From: Streptomyces silvae
GTDB lineage: Bacteria; Actinomycetota; Actinomycetes; Streptomycetales; Streptomycetaceae
DNA length: 64,000 nt
Reading direction: 5' to 3'
NCBI RefSeq assembly: GCF_016745505.1
Contig: NZ_JAERUC010000149.1
Span: forward strand, 34,417 to 98,416
Shown: one piece after another, positions 15,214-22,246 of the stretch
Position numbering within the stretch: the first letter of the stretch is position 1
Layout of the letters: the number at the start of each line of letters is the position of its first letter
Translations under genes and position numbers: made by a program
Notes under the pieces: model-generated
What the model saw: the letters and a program-made list of their open reading frames with translations, nothing else
Told to the model about the DNA's origin: nothing
Databases searched by the model: none

Positions 15214-15978
15214 ATGAACGGAACAGGCAGTGCCGACAGCGGCGTGCTCGAGGGCGCGGTGATCGCGGTGGCGGGAGCGGCGGGGCCTGCGGGCCGCGCC
15301 ACCCTGCTCAGGCTCGCGGAGGCGGGGGCGACCGTGGTCGCCTCCGACGCGAACCCCGAGCGGCTCGTGGAGGCGGTCGACGCCGCGCGCTACGCCCACG
15401 GGGGAGCGACCGTCACCGGTGACACGGTCGACCTCCTCGATCCGGCGGCAGCGCGGGAGTGGGCCGTCAAGACCGAGAAGGAGTTCGGCCGGGTCGACGG
15501 ACTGGTCCACCTCGTCGGCGGCTGGCGCGGCGGCGCCAACTTCGCGGACACCAGCCTGGCCGACTGGGACTATCTCGAGAAGCTGCTGATCCGTACGGTC
15601 CAGTCGACGTCGCTCGCCTTCCACGAGGTCCTCCAGCGCAGCGACCTGGGCCGGTACGTCCTGGTCAGCGCGGCCGGCGCCGGCAGCCCCACCGCCGGAA
15701 ACGCGGCCTACGCGGCGTCCAAGGCGGCCGCAGAGGCGTGGACGCTCGCCCTGGCCGACTCCTTCCGCAAAGCGGGGGGCGACGCGGGCCCGACATCGGC
15801 TGCTGCGATCCTGGTCGTCAAGGCACTGGTGCACGACGCGATGCGCGCCGAGCGCCCGAATGCGAAGTTCGCGGGCTTCACGGACGTCACGGAGCTGGCC
15901 GAGGCCATCGCCGGGGTCTGGGACATGCCCGCCGGAGAAGTGAACGGAAAGCGTCTGTGGCTGACCCCGCAACCGTAA
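15214..15978 (+). CDS. SDR family oxidoreductase
   Basis: A short-chain dehydrogenase of 254 aa from the ATG at 15214, which has GAGGAGG 8 nt upstream; GTG at 15184, overlapping the previous stop codon, is an alternative start giving 264 aa. The cofactor loop is AVAGAAGPAGRATLLRLAEAG, a variant of the classical TGxxxGxG with Ala for Thr. The catalytic Ser lies in VLVSAAGAG and the YxxxK pair in AYAASKAAAEAW. It ends with the usual EVNGKRLWLTPQP. It is sandwiched between DUF6421 and threonine aldolase with overlaps on both sides, so the three genes form one operon. The substrate is unknown; the linkage suggests a hydroxyacid or amino-acid-derived alcohol. Confidence 0.85.
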   Translation: MNGTGSADSGVLEGAVIAVAGAAGPAGRATLLRLAEAGATVVASDANPERLVEAVDAARYAHGGATVTGDTVDLLDPAAAREWAVKTEKEFGRVDGLVHLVGGWRGGANFADTSLADWDYLEKLLIRTVQSTSLAFHEVLQRSDLGRYVLVSAAGAGSPTAGNAAYAASKAAAEAWTLALADSFRKAGGDAGPTSAAAILVVKALVHDAMRAERPNAKFAGFTDVTELAEAIAGVWDMPAGEVNGKRLWLTPQP

Positions 15979-17039
15979 GGACCGATGCGCGACGTCATCA
16001 CGATCCGCAGGTACGCGGTTTCGCCAGTGACAACTACGCCGGTGCGCACCCGGAGATCCTGGCGGCCCTCGCCCTCGCCAACGGCGGCCATCAGGTCGCC
16101 TACGGCGAGGACGACTACACCGGACACCTCCAGCGGGTCATGCACAGCCACTTCGGCCCCACCGCCGAGGCCTTCCCGGTCTTCAACGGCACCGGGGCGA
16201 ACGTCGTCGCCCTCCAGGCGCTGGCCGACCGCTGGGGCGCCGTGATCTGCGCCGAGTCCGCCCACATCAACGTGGACGAGGGCGGGGCGCCGGAGCGGGT
16301 GGGCGGACTGAAGCTGCTCACCGTCCCGACCCCCGACGGCAAGCTCACCCCGGAGCTCATCGACCGTGAGGCGTACGGCTGGGACGACGAGCACCGGGCC
16401 ATGCCGCAGGTCGTCTCGATCACCCAGAACACCGAGCTCGGCACCGTCTACACACCCGCCGAGATCCGCGCCATCTGCGAGCACGCCCACGCGCACGGGA
16501 TGAAGGTCCATCTCGACGGCGCCCGGATAGCCAACGCCGCCGCGTCGCTGGACGTGCCCATGCGCACGTTCACCAACACGGTCGGGGTCGACGTGCTGTC
16601 CTTCGGCGGCACCAAGAACGGCGCGCTCTTCGGCGAGGCCGTCGTCGTCCTGAACCCGGACGCGGTCCGGGCGATGAGGCATCTGCGCAAGCTGTCGATG
16701 CAGCTCGCCTCCAAGATGCGCTTCGTCTCGGTCCAGCTGGAGGCGCTGCTCGCGAAGGACCTCTGGCTGCGCAACGCGCGCCACGCCAACGCCATGGCCC
16801 AGCGGCTCGCGGACGGGGTCCGGACCGTGGACGGCGTGGAGATCCTCCACCCCGTCCAGGCCAACGCCGTGTTCGCGCGACTGCCGCACGAGGTGACCGA
16901 GCGGCTGCAGAAGCGGTTCCGGTTCTACTTCTGGGACGAGAAGGCCGGGGACGTCCGCTGGATGTGCGCGTTCGACACCCGTGAGGACGACGTCGACGCC
17001 TTCGTGCTGGCGCTCAAGGAGGAAATGGCCCGGCAGTAG
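15957..17039 (+). CDS. threonine aldolase family protein (beta-eliminating lyase fold)
   Basis: A 360-aa PLP enzyme of fold type I that should split L-threonine or related beta-hydroxy amino acids into glycine and an aldehyde. The N-terminal GFASDNYAGAHPEIL, the stacking segment AESAHINVDEGGAPE, HLDGARIANAAASL (Asp that contacts the PLP ring) and LSFGGTKNGALFGEAVV (Schiff-base Lys) are all in place. I take GTG at 15957, 22 bp inside the SDR gene, with GGAAAG upstream; no better in-frame start exists before GFASDN. It is the last gene of the DUF6421-SDR-aldolase operon and is followed by a strong terminator hairpin. Confidence 0.87.
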   Translation: MADPATVRTDARRHHDPQVRGFASDNYAGAHPEILAALALANGGHQVAYGEDDYTGHLQRVMHSHFGPTAEAFPVFNGTGANVVALQALADRWGAVICAESAHINVDEGGAPERVGGLKLLTVPTPDGKLTPELIDREAYGWDDEHRAMPQVVSITQNTELGTVYTPAEIRAICEHAHAHGMKVHLDGARIANAAASLDVPMRTFTNTVGVDVLSFGGTKNGALFGEAVVVLNPDAVRAMRHLRKLSMQLASKMRFVSVQLEALLAKDLWLRNARHANAMAQRLADGVRTVDGVEILHPVQANAVFARLPHEVTERLQKRFRFYFWDEKAGDVRWMCAFDTREDDVDAFVLALKEEMARQ

Positions 17040-17051
17040 CGAGTGCATAAA

Positions 17052-17094
17052 GATGCGGTCGACCGGAAATGCATTGCTTCCGGTCGGCCGCATC
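17052..17094 (+). terminator. Strong terminator hairpin after threonine aldolase gene
   Basis: GATGCGGTCGACCGGAA (17052-17068) pairs with TTCCGGTCGGCCGCATC (17078-17094): 17 bp with one U-G wobble around a 9-nt loop, starting 12 bp after the stop codon, followed by GTTACG. Confidence 0.85.
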
Positions 17095-17370
17095 GTTACG
17101 CTCCACGGGCATGGGGCTGATCCAGCACGCCCTGGCCGCCCTGCTGCGGGCCGGGGGCATCGACGCCCGGTTCTCCTTCGGCGAGGAGCGGCCGGCTGCG
17201 CGCCGCGACCGGGGTTCAATGAAATGGACTATCCGGTAGTCTATGGCGTACCGCACCCAGAGGCCCTGCACGCGCTGCAGAGCTCACGTGACGGTGAGGA
17301 GCCGGCCCGGAACCTTCCGGCGTCGCTCTGAGCACCCCGCCCCCGAACCGCCCTCCGGAGCAATGCACCC
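17095..17370 (+). other. Non-coding interval with GACTA-N5-TAGTC palindrome before the B3/4 gene
   Basis: No convincing gene is present. An ATG-initiated 42-codon frame (17111-17239) has no ribosome site, and its codons end in the AT-rich segment, so it may be chance or a gene remnant. The AT-rich dip at 17213-17250 contains GACTATCCGGTAGTC (17227-17241), a 5-bp-arm inverted repeat; TAGTCT at 17237-17242 could be a -10 box. This is the likely promoter and operator of the next gene, leaving a leader of about 120 nt. Confidence 0.4.
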
Positions 17371-18063
17371 ATGACCCTGACGATCGCGGTCTCCGACGAG
17401 GTCCGCACCCTCGCCCCCGGCTTCACCCATCTCGCCGTCGAGGCGCACGGCCTCGTCAACGGCCCCAGCGACGAGGACAGTTCGGCGCTGCTGGACGACG
17501 CGGTCCGGCGGCTCACGGAGCGGCTCGGCGGCCGGGCCCCGCACGAGGACCCGCATGTCGCCGCATGGCGCGAGGTGTACACGGCATTCGGGGCCAAGCC
17601 CTCCCGCACCCGCAACTCCGCCGAGGCCCTCGCCCGGCGCGCGCTCACCGATGCCGGACTGCCGCGCATCAACCGCCTGGTCGACCTCTACAACGCGATC
17701 AGCGTCGCGCATCTGATCCCGGTCGGCGGCGAGGACACCGACCACATCCGGGGTGCCATGCGGCTCGTGCGCTCCACCGGCCAGGAACCCTTCCCCACGG
17801 TCGCGGGCGGCGAGGAGGCGGTGGAGCACCCCGAGCCGGGGGAGGTCGTCTGGCGGGACGACGAGGCCGTCACGTGCAGGCGCTGGAACTGGCGCCAGGG
17901 CACGCGCACCCGCCTCACCGAGGAGTCGGTCAACGCCGTCTTCCTCCTGGAGGGACTGACTCCGGCGACCGCGGCGGAGCTCGGCGCCGCGGCCACCGAG
18001 CTCGCCGAGTCGCTGGAGAAGATCAGCCCCGGAGCACGGATCACCCTCCACGACCCGGCGTGA
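17371..18063 (+). CDS. B3/B4 domain protein (PheRS beta-subunit-like tRNA-binding/editing fold)
   Basis: A 230-aa stand-alone B3/4 domain, the fold that edits mischarged tRNA in the beta subunit of phenylalanyl-tRNA synthetase. Landmarks are VAAWREVYTAFGAKPSRTRNSAEAL, LPRINRLVDLYNAISVAHLIPVGGEDTDHI and the end WRQGTRTRLTEESVNAVFLLEGL. These stand-alone proteins may deacylate tRNA or bind free amino acids; the family has no settled role. The ATG at 17371 has GGAG 10 nt upstream. It is monocistronic, converging on the acyltransferase gene. Confidence 0.85.
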   Translation: MTLTIAVSDEVRTLAPGFTHLAVEAHGLVNGPSDEDSSALLDDAVRRLTERLGGRAPHEDPHVAAWREVYTAFGAKPSRTRNSAEALARRALTDAGLPRINRLVDLYNAISVAHLIPVGGEDTDHIRGAMRLVRSTGQEPFPTVAGGEEAVEHPEPGEVVWRDDEAVTCRRWNWRQGTRTRLTEESVNAVFLLEGLTPATAAELGAAATELAESLEKISPGARITLHDPA

Positions 18064-18097
18064 CGCGTCCTCCGGTGCCCGTGGCGCGTGCGACGGA

Positions 18098-18820
18098 TCA
18101 GCCGAGCTCGCGCGCCTCCGCGGGCGTCGGAGCCGTACCGCCGAGGTGGGCCGGGACCCACCAGGTGTCGGCCGCGTCCTTGGGGCGCACCGGGTAGGCG
18201 CGCTGGGCGGCCTCCAGGAGCTCCTGGACGCGCTCGCGCAGCCGGCGGGTGATCGCGCCCGCGTACTGGTCGGTGGGGGCCTCCACGGCCTCGCCCACGC
18301 GGATGGTGATCGGGGTGTGGCTGCGGCGGAAGTTGCGCGGCCGGCCCTTCGTCCACAGCCGCTGGGTCCCCCAGAGCGCCATCGGGATCAGCGGTACGCC
18401 GGCTTCCTGCGCGAGCCGTGCGGCGCCCGACTTGAAGCTCTTCAGCGTGAACGACTGGGAGATCGTCGCCTCGGGGAACACGCCGACGATCTCGCCCGCG
18501 CGCAGGGACGCGAGCGCGTGCGCGTAGGCGTCCTCGCCCTGGTTGCGGTCGACGGGGATGTGCTTCATCCCGCGCATCAGCGGACCGGACACCTTGTGCC
18601 GGAACACGGACTCCTTCGCCATGAAGCGGACGAGCCGCTTCTGGGGCAGGGCGCCCAGGCCGGTGAAGATGAAGTCCAGATAGCTGATGTGGTTGCTGAC
18701 CAGAACCGCGCCACCGGTCTTCGGGATGTGCTCCGAACCCTGGGTGTCGATCTTCAGGTCGAGCGCCTTGAACAGCGTGCGAGCGGCGCCGATGACCGGC
18801 CGATAGACGAGTTCTGCCAT
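18098..18820 (-). CDS. 1-acyl-sn-glycerol-3-phosphate acyltransferase (PlsC-like)
   Basis: A 240-aa phospholipid-synthesis acyltransferase. The HX4D catalytic motif is NHISYLD (His44, Asp49); FPEATISQSF is the second block (FPEGT-like with Ala for Gly), and PLIPMALWGT is the last. The N-terminal helix may sit at the membrane surface. It should acylate lysophosphatidate to phosphatidate on the inner leaflet. The ATG at 18820 lacks an obvious ribosome site. It is divergent from the thioredoxin gene with 219 bp between. Polyketide or glycolipid acyl acceptors are possible alternatives, as several PlsC paralogues exist in Streptomyces. Confidence 0.88.
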   Translation of the reverse strand: MAELVYRPVIGAARTLFKALDLKIDTQGSEHIPKTGGAVLVSNHISYLDFIFTGLGALPQKRLVRFMAKESVFRHKVSGPLMRGMKHIPVDRNQGEDAYAHALASLRAGEIVGVFPEATISQSFTLKSFKSGAARLAQEAGVPLIPMALWGTQRLWTKGRPRNFRRSHTPITIRVGEAVEAPTDQYAGAITRRLRERVQELLEAAQRAYPVRPKDAADTWWVPAHLGGTAPTPAEARELG

Positions 18821-19039
18821 CTGGATGAAGACCCTTCTTCAATGCCTGGGGAGGGTTCTCCCGGCGGAAGTTACGCAGCCGTAGGTTTTCGGCATTGGGG
18901 CGATCGTGCCCCATGTGCGACGCCGTGGCCAGCCCCAAAGGGCCCGGCGCGAGAGATTCTCGTCACGTGAATCCTCCGGGAATGTAATGAGACCGTGGGG
19001 TGCTGACCCTTTGCGCAGAGCTCTGAGAGGGAGGCCGGG

Positions 19040-19366
19040 ATGGACGGGCGGACGACGGCAGGCACGCTGGACGCGGCCCAACTCGGCGCGGAACTGGGGG
19101 ATCGGGCCACGCTGGTGCAGTTCTCGACCGCGTTCTGCCAGCCGTGCCGGGCCACCAGGCGCACCCTCGCGGAGGTGGCGGGCATGGTCGAGGGGGTCGC
19201 CCACGTCGAGATCGACGCCGAGGCGCATCTCACGCTGGTACGCAGCCTCGGCATCAGCCGGACCCCCACGGTCCTCGTCCTCGACGCGGCCGGCCGCATC
19301 GTCCGCCGCGCGGCGGGGCTTCCGCGCACGGTGGACGTCGTCGCCGCGCTGGGAGAGGCGATGTGA
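19040..19366 (+). CDS. thioredoxin family protein
   Basis: A 108-aa thioredoxin-fold protein. The redox motif is CQPC (Cys33, Cys36), in FSTAFCQPCRATRRTL, in place of the canonical WCGPC, and the cis-Pro loop is ISRTPTVLVLD. The missing Trp before Cys33 and the QP dipeptide should raise or shift the redox potential compared with TrxA. No signal peptide, so it is cytosolic. The ATG follows GGGAGG with a 5-nt spacer. The downstream gene, on the same strand, is a flavin reductase with a Cys-type leader peptide, so this neighbourhood has a thiol or sulfur theme. Confidence 0.88.
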   Translation: MDGRTTAGTLDAAQLGAELGDRATLVQFSTAFCQPCRATRRTLAEVAGMVEGVAHVEIDAEAHLTLVRSLGISRTPTVLVLDAAGRIVRRAAGLPRTVDVVAALGEAM

Positions 19367-19402
19367 CGGGCCGTGACGCTTCTCCCACATGACGGGACGC
19401 AC

Positions 19403-19432
19403 TTGACTGTGCACACCACGCATCGTCACTCT
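19403..19432 (+). promoter_or_regulatory. Promoter for the leader peptide/flavin reductase transcript
   Basis: TTGACT (19403-19408), an 18-bp spacer and CACTCT (19427-19432) precede the ATG of the leader peptide by exactly 6 nt, so the leader would be translated from a leaderless mRNA. Confidence 0.6.
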
Positions 19433-19438
19433 GACGCT

Positions 19439-19519
19439 ATGCCGCCAGAACCCCTTCTCTTCGGCCGGGTCCATGTCGACCTCGTGCGCCACGCGAGCGC
19501 GCGCTGTCCGGGTGCCTGA
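19439..19519 (+). CDS. putative Cys-containing leader peptide (attenuator uORF), 26 aa
   Basis: A 26-codon frame ends with ...RVHVDLVRHASARCPGA. The pattern (R)xHVDLxRxxSAxC is the one I know from the actinobacterial leader peptides that precede sulfur-assimilation and flavin-reductase genes; a single Cys codon (TGT, codon 23) lies four codons before the stop. These peptides are thought to couple ribosome stalling at Cys codons to expression of the downstream gene when cysteine is scarce. The ATG lies 6 nt after a -10-like hexamer, as expected for a leaderless uORF, and 44 bp separate its stop from the flavin reductase start. Recognition is by motif memory, not a search. Confidence 0.65.
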   Translation: MPPEPLLFGRVHVDLVRHASARCPGA

Positions 19520-19562
19520 GAACCCACGGACCCGAACGCCCCCTCGCAGAAGGATCTTTCCC

Positions 19563-20069
19563 ATGACGGCCTCGCCCGACCTCGGCACCTCCCGGACGGC
19601 TTCCCCCGAACTCCTCCGCTCCGTCTTCCGGCAGCACGCGGCCGGCGTCGCCGTGATCACGGCCGCCGGTGCCGGTCCGGTCGGCTTCACCGCGACCTCG
19701 CTCAACTCCGTCGCCGCCGAGCCACCGCTCATCTCCTTCGGGGTGGGCACCTCGTCCTCCAGCTGGCCCACGGTCGCCGAGGCGGACCACGTGGGCGTGC
19801 ACATACTCGGCGAGGACCAGCACGAGCTCGCCGCGACCTTCGCCCGCAGCGGCGCCGACCGGTTCGGCCCGTCCACCGACTGGCGCACGGGACCCGAGGG
19901 GGTGCCGCTGCTCGGGGGAGTGGTGGCCTGGCTGGTCTGCCGTGTGGTGGCCCGGATCCCGGCGGGGGACCACCGCATCGTGATCGGCGAGGTCGTGGCC
20001 GGGGACCCGGCGCGGGGCGGCCGGCCGCTGGTCTACCACCAAGGGCGTTTCACCGCTCTGCGAGACTGA
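19563..20069 (+). CDS. flavin reductase family protein (NAD(P)H:FMN)
   Basis: A 168-aa split-barrel flavin reductase. The N-terminus LRSVFRQHAAGVAVITAAGAGPVGFTATSLNSVAAEPPLISF is the family signature, and the DHRIVIGEV plus PLVYHQGRF segments form the end of the barrel with its conserved His and Tyr. It supplies reduced FMN to a partner monooxygenase; no monooxygenase is adjacent. Length is full. The ATG at 19563 follows AAGGAT. Because a Cys-type leader peptide precedes it, expression probably rises when cysteine is limiting, which fits a role with a sulfonate or organosulfur monooxygenase encoded elsewhere; that link is inferred. Confidence 0.88.
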   Translation: MTASPDLGTSRTASPELLRSVFRQHAAGVAVITAAGAGPVGFTATSLNSVAAEPPLISFGVGTSSSSWPTVAEADHVGVHILGEDQHELAATFARSGADRFGPSTDWRTGPEGVPLLGGVVAWLVCRVVARIPAGDHRIVIGEVVAGDPARGGRPLVYHQGRFTALRD

Positions 20070-20151
20070 GGGCGAGCAGGGTGCTGCTGGTGCGGAGTCC
20101 GTTGGCTACGTCACAGTTCCAAGCGCTTGCTTATGGGTAACGTACTGGGTG

Positions 20152-20222
20152 TACTGGCGAGTAATATTCGACCGGGAGCCGGGTCGCCCCGACCGGAAAC
20201 CGCCCGATAAGGCGCCTATGCT
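20152..20222 (+). promoter_or_regulatory. etfBA upstream region: TACT-N4-AGTA operator candidate and -10 box
   Basis: TACTGGCGAGTA (20152-20163) is an inverted repeat of the TACT-NNNN-AGTA type, preceded by a second GTACTGG copy at 20142-20148 and a perfect CAAGCGCTTG at 20120-20129. Similar TTACT/AGTAA sites are bound by TetR-type regulators of fatty-acid breakdown in actinobacteria. TATGCT at 20217-20222 is a good -10 box, giving a leader of about 42 nt with AGGAG. The regulator is not in this window. Confidence 0.4.
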
Positions 20223-20270
20223 GCGTGCAACAAGGCAGCCCAGAAATGACGATGCAGTAGGAGAGCCGGC

Positions 20271-21056
20271 GTGAGCTTGAGGATCGTTGTCTGTGTGAAG
20301 TACGTGCCCGACGCCACCGGCGACCGGCACTTCGCCGATGACCTGACCCTGGACCGTGACGACGTCGACGGTCTGCTGTCGGAGCTCGACGAGTACGCGG
20401 TCGAGCAGGCGCTGCAGATCGCCGACGAGGCGGACGACGCGGAGATCACCGTGCTCACGGTGGGTCCCGAGGACGCCAAGGACGCGCTGCGCAAGGCGCT
20501 GTCGATGGGTGCGGACAAGGCTGTCCACGTCGAGGACGACGACCTGCACGGCACCGACGTCATCGGCACCTCCCTGGTGCTGGCGAAGGCCGTGGAGAAG
20601 ACCGGTTACGACCTGGTCATCTGCGGCATGGCGTCGACGGACGGCACCATGGGTGTCCTCCCGGCGCTGCTCGCGGAGCGCCTCGGCGTCCCGCAGGTCA
20701 CGCTGCTCTCCGAGGTCTCGGTCGAGGGCGGCACGGTCAAGGGCCGCCGTGACGGCGACTCCGCGAGCGAGCAGCTCGAGGCGTCCCTGCCGGCCGTGGT
20801 CTCGGTGACCGACCAGTCGGGCGAGGCCCGCTACCCGTCCTTCAAGGGGATCATGGCGGCGAAGAAGAAGCCGGTCGAGTCCCTGGACCTGGAGGACCTG
20901 GAGATCGAGGCGGACGAGGTCGGCCTGGGCGGCTCCTGGACCGCGGTGGACTCCGCGGCCGAGCGTCCCGCCCGTACGGCGGGCACGATCGTCAAGGACG
21001 AGGGCGAGGGCGGCAAGCAGCTGGCCGAGTTCCTTGCGGGCCAGAAGTTCATCTGA
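20271..21056 (+). CDS. etfB: electron transfer flavoprotein subunit beta
   Basis: A 261-aa subunit of the FAD/AMP-containing heterodimer that takes electrons from acyl-CoA and other dehydrogenases. Family landmarks are IVVCVKYVPD at the N-terminus, DEYAVEQALQIAD, TVGPEDAKDALRKALSMGADKAVHV and DLVICGMASTDGTMGVLPALLAERLG (AMP-binding loop), with PSFKGIMAAKKKPVE near the C-terminus. The GTG start follows AGGAGAG. It is the first gene of an etfBA operon, 57 bp ahead of etfA, with the usual beta-then-alpha order. Its electron acceptor (ETF:quinone oxidoreductase) is not in the window. Confidence 0.95.
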   Translation: MSLRIVVCVKYVPDATGDRHFADDLTLDRDDVDGLLSELDEYAVEQALQIADEADDAEITVLTVGPEDAKDALRKALSMGADKAVHVEDDDLHGTDVIGTSLVLAKAVEKTGYDLVICGMASTDGTMGVLPALLAERLGVPQVTLLSEVSVEGGTVKGRRDGDSASEQLEASLPAVVSVTDQSGEARYPSFKGIMAAKKKPVESLDLEDLEIEADEVGLGGSWTAVDSAAERPARTAGTIVKDEGEGGKQLAEFLAGQKFI

Positions 21057-21113
21057 GCCCCGCCGTTCCCTCCATCGCCCCGCCCTCCCTCGCACGCAGG
21101 AGATTGAAGTCCC

Positions 21114-22076
21114 ATGGCTGAAGTTCTCGTCTATGTCGACCACGTGGACGGTGCCGTCCGCAAGCCCACCCTGGAGCTGCTGACGCTCGCCCGCCGCGTC
21201 GGCGAGCCGGTCGCCGTCGCCCTCGGCAACGGTGCCGCCGACACCGCCGCCGCGCTCGCCGAGCACGGCGCGGTCAAGGTGCTCACCGCCGACGCGCCGG
21301 AGTTCGCCGACTACCTCGTCGTACCGAAGGTGGACGCGCTCCAGGCCGCGTACGACGCCGTGTCGCCGGCCGCCGTGCTGCTGCCCTCCTCGGCCGAGGC
21401 CAAGGAGATCGCGGCCCGCCTCGCGCTCCGCATCGGTTCCGGCATCATCACCGACGCCGTCGACCTGGAAGCCGGTGACCAGGGCCCGGTCGCCACGCAG
21501 TCCGCGTTCGCCGCCTCGTACACCACCAAGTCCCGTGTCTCCAAGGGCACCCCGGTCATCACGGTCAAGCCGAACTCGGTCGCCGTCGAGGCCGCCCCGG
21601 CCGCCGGCGCCGTCGAGGCCCTCACGGTCTCCTTCTCGGCGACGGCCACCGGCACCAAGGTCCTCTCGCGCACCCCGCGTGAGTCGACCGGCCGCCCGGA
21701 GCTGACCGAGGCCGCGATCGTCGTCTCCGGCGGCCGTGGCGTCAACGGCGCGGAGAACTTCGCGATCATCGAGGCGCTCGCCGACTCGCTCGGTGCGGCC
21801 GTCGGTGCCTCGCGTGCCGCGGTCGACGCCGGCTGGTACCCGCACACCAACCAGGTGGGCCAGACCGGCAAGTCGGTCTCCCCGCAGCTGTACATCGCCT
21901 CCGGCATCTCCGGCGCGATCCAGCACCGGGCCGGCATGCAGACCTCGAAGACCATCGTCGCGGTCAACAAGGACGCCGAGGCGCCGATCTTCGACCTCGT
22001 CGACTACGGCGTCGTCGGCGACCTGTTCGCCGTCGTCCCGCAGCTCACCGACGAGGTCAAGTCCCGCAAGGGCTGA
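21114..22076 (+). CDS. etfA: electron transfer flavoprotein subunit alpha
   Basis: A 320-aa FAD-binding partner of EtfB. The C-terminal FAD domain carries IVVSGGRGVNGAENF, SRAAVDAGWYPHTNQVGQTGKSVSPQLYIASGISGAIQHRAGM and TIVAVNKDAEAPIFDLVDYGVVGDLF, which together form the ETF-alpha signature. The N-terminal half (to ~190) is the usual nucleotide-binding-like domain. The ATG has AGGAG 11 nt upstream. A strong hairpin terminator begins 28 bp after its stop, so the operon ends here. Confidence 0.95.
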   Translation: MAEVLVYVDHVDGAVRKPTLELLTLARRVGEPVAVALGNGAADTAAALAEHGAVKVLTADAPEFADYLVVPKVDALQAAYDAVSPAAVLLPSSAEAKEIAARLALRIGSGIITDAVDLEAGDQGPVATQSAFAASYTTKSRVSKGTPVITVKPNSVAVEAAPAAGAVEALTVSFSATATGTKVLSRTPRESTGRPELTEAAIVVSGGRGVNGAENFAIIEALADSLGAAVGASRAAVDAGWYPHTNQVGQTGKSVSPQLYIASGISGAIQHRAGMQTSKTIVAVNKDAEAPIFDLVDYGVVGDLFAVVPQLTDEVKSRKG

Positions 22077-22103
22077 CCCGGCAGGAGCTCTGCCCGTACG
22101 AAG

Positions 22104-22143
22104 GCCCGGGGCCGCGTGGTGTTCTCACCGCGCGGCCCCGGGC
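22104..22143 (+). terminator. Terminator hairpin of etfBA
   Basis: GCCCGGGGCCGCG (22104-22116) pairs perfectly with CGCGGCCCCGGGC (22131-22143); the loop can form an extra GGTG-TTCT-CACC helix. TGTTTCC follows. Confidence 0.85.
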
Positions 22144-22246
22144 TGTTTCCGATCACCATTGACGCAAGGACCGGGAGACTTATAACTTCACTATGCGGAT
22201 GAGAGATTCCGGGAAGCGGAAACAGTGAAGCATGGAGGGTACGGTC

